Positions 36,959 through 42,194 of a DNA stretch of 42,194 nucleotides are shown piece by piece. This DNA is from Anaerolineae bacterium. Lineage in GTDB: Bacteria > Chloroflexota > Anaerolineae > JAFGEY01. Under the pieces are notes generated by a model, which was not told where the DNA came from, did not search any database, and was given only the letters and a program-made list of their open reading frames with translations. Positions within the stretch are counted from its first letter, which is position 1; every line of letters begins with the position of its first letter. Position numbers and translations under genes: made by a program. The stretch covers positions 1-42,194 of the forward strand of contig JAFGEY010000188.1 in the NCBI GenBank assembly GCA_016931365.1, given 5' to 3'.

Positions 36959-39900
36959 TTACGGAACCTTGGTCGGAGCGATCACGGTCACGCGCACCGG
37001 CGGCTTGATGGGGCCGACTGTGATGCGTGGTCTGACAATAGAAACGCGCGACATGGTATAAATGGTGGTAGATCGGCCATAAGTCCCCATGTTCACGACG
37101 ACCTCGACCAGGAGCTTGTCGTCTGAGCGCGTCAGGGTGATCTGCCTCGTCCCCTTGACCATTCCTTGACTGCCAGTCAACTTGGATGCGGCGAGCGTTG
37201 CCTGGATCGGCTCCCAGTCACAAGATGTGCCGCCCTCGCAGGTAGCATACACGGTAACGGTGGCTGTTTTGTCATCCACTTTTTCCGCGCTCAGGCCGGT
37301 CACCTTGGACGTGGATGGCGTAGCGCTGCTCTCCGTCACCGTCCAACTGCCGACATAATGATCCATCGTGGAACCCAGGGTGATCACTTGGATCTGGATG
37401 CTTTGCTCCATCTGTTGGCCATCGAGTTTGGTAATGCTCCAGGTATATGTGGTGGTGGCGTCGGGACAGACTTCTTTTTCACCTTTAGGGGCAACGGCGT
37501 CGCTGTTCAGATACACGGCCTGCGCGTTCTGGATGTCCCAGCTCAATTTGGCGCATTTAGTTTCGCTCTGATCGATCGTCGTCCGGTCGGCGCTGATGGA
37601 AACGGATGGATCGGGCAAGGGTGTGTTTGTCGGCGTTGCCGTCGGCGTCGGCGTGTCGGTAGGCACAGGCGTGCCAGTGGGCGTTGGCGTCAAGGTCGGC
37701 GTCGGCGTCAGGGTGGGCAGCTTGCCGGGGTCATCGTCCACATTGTCGTTTTTGCCGTCGCCGTCGGTGTCGGGATTGATCGGGCTGGTATGCAGTTCGG
37801 CCACCTCTTTGCCATCGGGGAGCGTGTCGCCGTCCGAATCTATCGCCAGCGGGTCCGCTTTATAGGCAATCTCGTCACCATCAGACAACCCATCGCCATC
37901 GGTATCAGCGACCAGCGGATTGGTCTTGTAGCCCGCTTCATCCTTGTCATTCAGGCCGTCGCCGTCCGTGTCGGCCTTGAACGGATCAGTGCCCAACTGG
38001 GCCTCTTGCGCATCGGTCAGGCCATCTTTATCGCTGTCAGTGACGGCGGTCATGGTCACTGCCGCCACTGCCGTTGCGGCAGTGGCGGTGGTCGTCGCGT
38101 TCAGGTTGTCGTTGTAGACTTTGTAGCCGAGCGCGCCGCCAACGCAGATCAGCGCTAGCAGCAATCCCACCACCGGCAGTACCCAGGCCGGAATGATTGG
38201 CCGGACGATCAGGGTAGCCCCTTGCTTGAGCGCTTTGCCCATCGCAGCGATCGTCACCTCAAAAGGCAGCCGCTGCGTCATACCGAGCAGCGGGCGGCCC
38301 TTCTTGGGCCTGGCGCTCACGGCGATGGTCTTTTTCTCGCCGGCCTGCAAAGCCACCTGTGGGTCGGCCTGGATCAGGAGCGCCTCCGCCGGGTCAGTGG
38401 CCGAGATGGACAGGTTGATAGGGGCATTGCCCTTGTTAACCAACTCCAGGCGGGCTGCATTGGTCGTGATCTGCTGCGGCGCAAGTTGCGCGGTAAACTC
38501 GTGAAACGGCGCGACGGTCAATGTGCCGCCGGCCAGGACAGACTGTCCGGCAGCCGCTTGGGCCTGGACGCAGATGGTCAGCGGATGCAGTCCGGCGCTG
38601 CTTTGCGATTCGCGGGGAGGGCGAAAGTTGAGCGAGATGACGCCTTCTTCGTTGGGCGTGAGGCGCAGCGATTCTTTGGGCGCCACGACCCAGGAGGGTG
38701 GAATGCCCTCAACAGTCGCCGCAAAGTGGTCCACCTGACTGCCCTGGTTGAGGATGCGCAGGCGGGCCGGCGCGCTCTGCCCGGCTTCGACGGTGATGTT
38801 TGTCGGGTCGAGCGTCGCCGCCGGCCGGGCCGCCGCCGGTGGCATAGCCCGCATGGATTCAACCGTCGGCGGGGACACGGTTGGCATGTCCAGGTGGGTG
38901 GGAACCACGGCCGCCCGAAGCTCGAACTTGAGCCAGTGCCCGCCAATGCGCAGTTGGACATCTGGCGGCCAGGCCTGTCCGACGCCGGGCAGCAGCCGGG
39001 AGTTGCCCAGAAAAGTGCCGTTGGTGCTGTTCAGATCGGTGACGGTGAACGCCTGCCCGTCAAAATCAATGCGTGTGTGGTGACGGGAGACGTTCGGGTC
39101 GGCCAATTGAATATCGTTGCCTTCGGTGCGGCCGATGTTGAGCGAGAGCTTGCCTTGGCGGTAGAGTTCGCCGCCAAGAGGCATGCGGCGGGTCTCGCCG
39201 CTCGGAGTGACGATCACCAACGTCGCCCCGGACTGCGCGGCCGGCGGAACGGCATCCCACACATCGCTGGATGGAGCAACTGGGGCCGCGCCCGCTTCGG
39301 CCAGACGGGTCATCAGGCTGATGTAGGGCGTCGCGCCCTGGGACTGTGTGGGAGACACCGTCAGTCCTTCAGGAATACTGGGTATAGTCTTTTTGAGCGC
39401 ATCGGCCATCTCGAGGGCGCTGGCAAAACGGTCCTCGCGCCGCTTGGCCAGGGCGCGCAAGATGATATTCTCTACTTGAACAGGAATGGATGAGTTGATC
39501 GAGCGGGGCGGCGGCGGCGGCTCTTGCGTATGGCGGCGAATGGCCTCCGTGAGCGACTTGATGTCAAAGGGCACTCGCCCCGTGACCATTTGATACAGGA
39601 CGATGCCCAGCGAATAGATGTCAGAGCGAGGATCAGGCTCCAGGCCCATACACTGTTCGGGCGACATATAGGCCGGCGTGCCCATGGTCATCCCGGTGCT
39701 GGTTTGGATGCCTCCTTCGGCCAGCTTGGCCAGGCCAAAATCGGTCAGTACAGGCTGAAAAGGCAGATCGCCCGGCTCGCGCAGGGCCGGATCGGTGGGT
39801 TTGAGCATGATGTTGGCCGGTTTGATGTCGCGGTGAATGATCCCCTTTTCGTGGGCAAAGTAGAGTGCCCAGGCCACCCGGCGGATGATGGTCAGGCTCT

Positions 39901-40246
39901 CGCTGAGGGCAACGATTTTCTTCTCGTCAGCCAGCCGCTTGAGCCAGGCCTGGAGAGACTGGCCGGAGATAAAGTCCATCACAATGTAAAGCAATCCCTG
40001 ATCCTGGCCAAAGGCATAGATGTGGACAATGCCAGGATGGTCGAGGGCTGCGATGGCGCGGGCCTCCTGCAAAAAGCGGGCGCGGAAATCGCCTTCCTCG
40101 GTCAGATAGGCATGCATGACTTTGATCGCCGCGTCGCGGTTTAGCGCGATGTCACGCGCTTTGTAGACGGCGCCCATGCCACCCCGCCCCAGCAATTGAT
40201 CAATGCGATAGGTGTTGTCAAGCAGCTTGCCGAGAAGAGCGTCCAT
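36959..40246 (-). CDS. Transmembrane Ser/Thr protein kinase with FHA domain and TSP3-repeat ectodomain
   Basis: A 1095-aa receptor-like kinase. The kinase domain spans residues 13-275: G-R-G-G-M-G-A-V-Y, catalytic Lys42, H-R-D-I-K-P-A-N at 138-145, D-F-G at 169-171 and G-T-P-A-Y-M-S-P-E-Q. All catalytic residues are intact. An FHA domain lies near residues 360-430 (I-G-R, S-R-H-H-T, N-S-T-N-G-T-F). Beta-sandwich segments follow to about 680. One membrane helix is at about 685-710. Outside are five Asp-rich TSP3-type repeats (D-x-D-x-D-G) at about 733-835, a Pro-Thr linker, and a C-terminal beta domain of about 215 residues. It would phosphorylate cytoplasmic Ser/Thr residues in response to an external, perhaps Ca2+-dependent, signal. 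GGAGG precedes the ATG at 40246. Confidence 0.93.
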   Translation of the reverse strand: MDALLGKLLDNTYRIDQLLGRGGMGAVYKARDIALNRDAAIKVMHAYLTEEGDFRARFLQEARAIAALDHPGIVHIYAFGQDQGLLYIVMDFISGQSLQAWLKRLADEKKIVALSESLTIIRRVAWALYFAHEKGIIHRDIKPANIMLKPTDPALREPGDLPFQPVLTDFGLAKLAEGGIQTSTGMTMGTPAYMSPEQCMGLEPDPRSDIYSLGIVLYQMVTGRVPFDIKSLTEAIRRHTQEPPPPPRSINSSIPVQVENIILRALAKRREDRFASALEMADALKKTIPSIPEGLTVSPTQSQGATPYISLMTRLAEAGAAPVAPSSDVWDAVPPAAQSGATLVIVTPSGETRRMPLGGELYRQGKLSLNIGRTEGNDIQLADPNVSRHHTRIDFDGQAFTVTDLNSTNGTFLGNSRLLPGVGQAWPPDVQLRIGGHWLKFELRAAVVPTHLDMPTVSPPTVESMRAMPPAAARPAATLDPTNITVEAGQSAPARLRILNQGSQVDHFAATVEGIPPSWVVAPKESLRLTPNEEGVISLNFRPPRESQSSAGLHPLTICVQAQAAAGQSVLAGGTLTVAPFHEFTAQLAPQQITTNAARLELVNKGNAPINLSISATDPAEALLIQADPQVALQAGEKKTIAVSARPKKGRPLLGMTQRLPFEVTIAAMGKALKQGATLIVRPIIPAWVLPVVGLLLALICVGGALGYKVYNDNLNATTTATAATAVAAVTMTAVTDSDKDGLTDAQEAQLGTDPFKADTDGDGLNDKDEAGYKTNPLVADTDGDGLSDGDEIAYKADPLAIDSDGDTLPDGKEVAELHTSPINPDTDGDGKNDNVDDDPGKLPTLTPTPTLTPTPTGTPVPTDTPTPTATPTNTPLPDPSVSISADRTTIDQSETKCAKLSWDIQNAQAVYLNSDAVAPKGEKEVCPDATTTYTWSITKLDGQQMEQSIQIQVITLGSTMDHYVGSWTVTESSATPSTSKVTGLSAEKVDDKTATVTVYATCEGGTSCDWEPIQATLAASKLTGSQGMVKGTRQITLTRSDDKLLVEVVVNMGTYGRSTTIYTMSRVSIVRPRITVGPIKPPVRVTVIAPTKVP
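37620..37735 (-). repeat. Low-complexity Pro-Thr linker coding repeat
   Basis: GTC/GGC-type hexanucleotide-like repetition encodes T-P-T-P-T-x-T-P-T blocks between the TSP3 repeats and the C-terminal domain of the kinase. It resembles the linker of the PGRP lipoprotein. Confidence 0.7.
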
Positions 40247-40356
40247 TTTGGCCTCCGATCCTTTTGATGGGATAGTCTGGCCCAAACGGCGCTGACCGTG
40301 CGGCCAGATCAAATCCAGGCGACCCCCAGAGCAAAAAAGCCGAGCGATCCACAATG

Positions 40357-40385
40357 ATTATACACGAGCTTACCCATTGTGCCAA
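40357..40385 (-). promoter_or_regulatory. Promoter of the Ser/Thr kinase gene
   Basis: TTGGCA (40380-40385), 17 bp, TATAAT (40357-40362) on the minus strand. This near-consensus promoter leaves a leader of about 100 nt before the ATG at 40246. Confidence 0.8.
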
Positions 40386-40430
40386 AGTGATTTCAATTCA
40401 AGAAAGATCATGGACTTTTTCAGCAGCCTC

Positions 40431-41750
40431 CTAAGAATTGGGCTTGGCCTCCCCCTTGGTCACCTGCAGCATGCACAGGATGGCGAACAAGAAAAAGAGC
40501 GGAGTGACGACAAAGATCAGGTTGTAATTGTTGCCAAACCACTCTACAATATGGCCGTTGAGGATGGGGCCGACGATCGCCGCCAACTGCGAGGCGATAT
40601 AGTACAACCCGGTGTACGTCCCTACGTCCGCGTCGGAGGCCGCGGTATCCACCACCATCGGCAGCGAGTTGATGTTCACCAGCGCCCAACCTAGCCCACC
40701 GATGCCCATAATCGGCCAGATGAGCGCGGCATTGCGCAGGAAAAAGTTGAGCAGCAGCAGCGCGCCAAACACGATCAGGCCGGTGATGATGGTTCTGCGG
40801 CGACCGAAACGTGCAGCGATGTACCCGGCGGGCACGGCAAAGAGCAGAAAGGTCAAGGAGGCGACACCCAACAAGAGCGGCGCTTGCCCGATCGAGATGC
40901 CCAACACAGTGACGCCATACGAAGTCAAAAAAGTTTCCGTGGCATTATAGCCCACAAACCAGCTAAAGATGGCACCCATCAGGAACCACAGGCTGCGCCG
41001 AGACTCGGGCGACACACGCCGGATGCCGCGCAGCGCGTGGAACCCCTCCTCCTCATCAACGGCAGCCACAGCAGACTCGCGCCGTTCTCTGACAAAGACG
41101 AACAGCATCAGCACCGCCGCTACCATCAGCACGCCGCCGAATACAAACGGCGTGATCCGCCCCATCTTGTAGAGCAGGCTGCTGCCCAGCGTCGCAATCA
41201 ACGTACCGATACCGCCCATCATGTTGATGATGCCATTGGCCTGCGAACGCAACGAACTGGGTGTGAGATCAGGCATCAGCGCAATCACGGGCGTGCGAAA
41301 GCCGGCCATCGCCAGCAAGAACAATCCGATGGCGAGCATAAACAGCGCGAGCGGCCCGCCCGGTTCTCCCGCCTGCCCGTTCAACGCGACCGGAATCATC
41401 CCCACTGCGGTCGGGATCAAGATAAAGGCGGCTATCGAGATCGGCGCGAGGACGAGAATGAAGGGCATCCGCCGCCCCAGGCGCGTCCACACCCGATCCG
41501 ACCACACGCCGATGAGGGGCAGCAGAAAGAACGCGGCAATGTTATCGAGGGTCATGATAAAGCCAGTGAGGCCCGGCTTGAAACCAAAACCGATCTCTCC
41601 GGCAGCCGCAAAATCGGGGTTCCCGGCCTGCAAAAAAATGGGCACGTAAGCGTTGTACAGGGTCCACATCACGCTGATACCAAAAAAACCGAACCCGATG
41701 AGAAATGTCTTGCCGTAGTTGAGTTTAGGGGTTGCAGTTGGTCTGTCCAT
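40431..41750 (-). CDS. Major facilitator superfamily transporter
   Basis: A 439-aa protein with about 12 membrane segments. The first loop has G-V-W-S-D-R-V-W-T-R-L-G-R-R near residues 82-95, the MFS motif A variant of sugar-type (GPH/SLC45-like) carriers. A similar R-F-G-R-R-R occurs near residue 310. Substrate unknown; sugars or glycosides are plausible. It would be a proton- or cation-coupled carrier in the cytoplasmic membrane. GGAG lies about 13 nt before the ATG at 41750, a little far. It has no tight partner; the kinase has its own promoter 46 nt downstream of the stop. Confidence 0.88.
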   Translation of the reverse strand: MDRPTATPKLNYGKTFLIGFGFFGISVMWTLYNAYVPIFLQAGNPDFAAAGEIGFGFKPGLTGFIMTLDNIAAFFLLPLIGVWSDRVWTRLGRRMPFILVLAPISIAAFILIPTAVGMIPVALNGQAGEPGGPLALFMLAIGLFLLAMAGFRTPVIALMPDLTPSSLRSQANGIINMMGGIGTLIATLGSSLLYKMGRITPFVFGGVLMVAAVLMLFVFVRERRESAVAAVDEEEGFHALRGIRRVSPESRRSLWFLMGAIFSWFVGYNATETFLTSYGVTVLGISIGQAPLLLGVASLTFLLFAVPAGYIAARFGRRRTIITGLIVFGALLLLNFFLRNAALIWPIMGIGGLGWALVNINSLPMVVDTAASDADVGTYTGLYYIASQLAAIVGPILNGHIVEWFGNNYNLIFVVTPLFFLFAILCMLQVTKGEAKPNS

Positions 41751-41866
41751 AGCGAATCGTTAACTCCTTTACAAATGCATGCTGGGTTATAGAGACATTA
41801 GACATAGAGGGATGACAAATTATGCGCCGAAATGCGCAGGGTGTCAAATCACCACACTCAAACAAC

Positions 41867-41895
41867 TTGCCCCTTGCCCACTCATGTGGTAGAAT
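41867..41895 (+). promoter_or_regulatory. Promoter of the Wzz-like gene
   Basis: TTGCCC (41867-41872), 17 bp, then TAGAAT (41890-41895) with TGG in front as an extended -10. The leader is about 100 nt. Confidence 0.65.
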
Positions 41896-42001
41896 ACCAC
41901 CTCGAAATATCGAACCTTCCAAGCTGGCAGCAAGCAACATAAAGCGCATTGCCAAAGTTGCGGGAGCTTCCGGGAAGGTCGCCACGTGGGAGGATGCTAT
42001 A

Positions 42002-42194
42002 TTGGAACTCAAAGAGTATATTCGCATCGTGCGCATTCGAGGCTGGATCGTCATCTTGTTGGCTGTGCTCGCGGCCGGCGCGGCCGCGTTTTACAGCAAG
42101 TTCTTTATGCAGAATATCTACCAGGCGGTGGTTGTGGTTTCAGTCAAGCCGGCGCGCGCCGACTGGGGACTCGGCCAGGCGATCGGTGGGCTGC
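42002..42194 (+). CDS. Wzz/chain-length-determinant-like protein, N-terminus only
   Basis: The 64 visible codons start at TTG 42002, which has GGAGG 8 nt upstream; no ATG is available in frame nearby. The sequence E-L-K-E-Y-I-R-I-V-R-I-R-G-W-I-V is followed by a hydrophobic helix (residues about 16-31), then Y-Q-A-V-V-V-V-S-V-K-P. This is the N-terminal cytoplasmic tag plus first membrane helix of polysaccharide co-polymerases (Wzz/YveK type), which set the chain length of capsule or exopolysaccharide. The rest lies beyond the window. Confidence 0.75.
   Translation, partial: MELKEYIRIVRIRGWIVILLAVLAAGAAAFYSKFFMQNIYQAVVVVSVKPARADWGLGQAIGGL

Noticed and set aside
38222..39493. 423-codon plus-strand frame opposite the kinase gene
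   Set aside because: Shadow of the FHA and beta-domain coding region; composition is Arg/Gly-rich without domains.
41725..42054. Minus-strand 109-codon frame over the MFS start and the Wzz upstream region
   Set aside because: It overlaps both the MFS start and the Wzz promoter and gene start, and has no family resemblance.
1..42194. tRNA or rRNA genes
   Set aside because: No cloverleaf with conserved TTCGA-type loops or rRNA-like stretch was recognised on either strand by eye.

Overview
The window is a bacterial chromosomal segment of moderately high G+C. Its protein repertoire resembles Chloroflexota (Anaerolineae/Caldilineae-like). The reasons are Pro-Thr 'TPTPT' linkers in surface proteins, a Ser/Thr kinase carrying an FHA domain and thrombospondin-type-3 repeats, CarD and DksA-like regulators, and a contractile injection system of the type found in free-living soil and biofilm bacteria. 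The taxonomic call is inference from family resemblance; no rRNA or marker gene is present.

Left part (1-14.4 kb): ordinary chromosomal genes. These are a partial SGNH hydrolase divergent from a WYL regulator; a MerR/GyrI regulator with a textbook 19-bp-spacer promoter; a spore-photoproduct-lyase-like radical SAM protein divergent from pgi; a large PGRP-amidase lipoprotein; an alkaline-phosphatase-superfamily enzyme with a membrane glycosyltransferase-like protein; a PadR / DksA-like / CarD regulator operon; and a Nudix hydrolase.

Centre (14.5-35.1 kb, all minus strand, read from high to low coordinates): an extracellular contractile injection system (eCIS) operon. In transcription order it holds a 101-aa unknown, AAA+ ATPase, DUF4255/Pvc16-like tail-completion protein, sheath, tube 1, a T4-baseplate-like assembly protein, DUF6760, a 71-aa small protein, tube 2, a 765-aa disordered Pro-rich protein, a LysM tube-baseplate adaptor, VgrG-like spike, PAAR tip, a GT39 membrane glycosyltransferase, gp25 wedge, baseplate-J protein, an FHA-tail protein I fusion, a 624-aa putative cargo, and a DUF4157 (HELTH) cargo. 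An intrinsic terminator follows. I find no obvious tape-measure or tail-fibre gene.

Right part (35.1-42.2 kb): the probable control region and flank. A BTAD/SARP-type activator gene sits directly upstream of the eCIS operon and ends in a strong terminator. Just after it lie four heptamer-like direct repeats with an 11-bp period, the last one 8 bp before a -10 element, which is the classic SARP operator geometry. Next come a SnoaL-like gene broken by one in-frame TGA and a 1095-aa transmembrane Ser/Thr kinase with cytoplasmic FHA and exterior Ca2+-type TSP3 repeats, with its own promoter. An MFS transporter and the start of a Wzz-like chain-length determinant close the window.

How the genes may work together (inference): the receptor kinase could sense an external or Ca2+ signal and phosphorylate threonines. 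The FHA domain built into the baseplate protein could read them, as Fha proteins do in the type VI threonine-phosphorylation pathway, while the SARP-like activator turns on the operon. The embedded GT39 could glycosylate a particle component or an envelope target.
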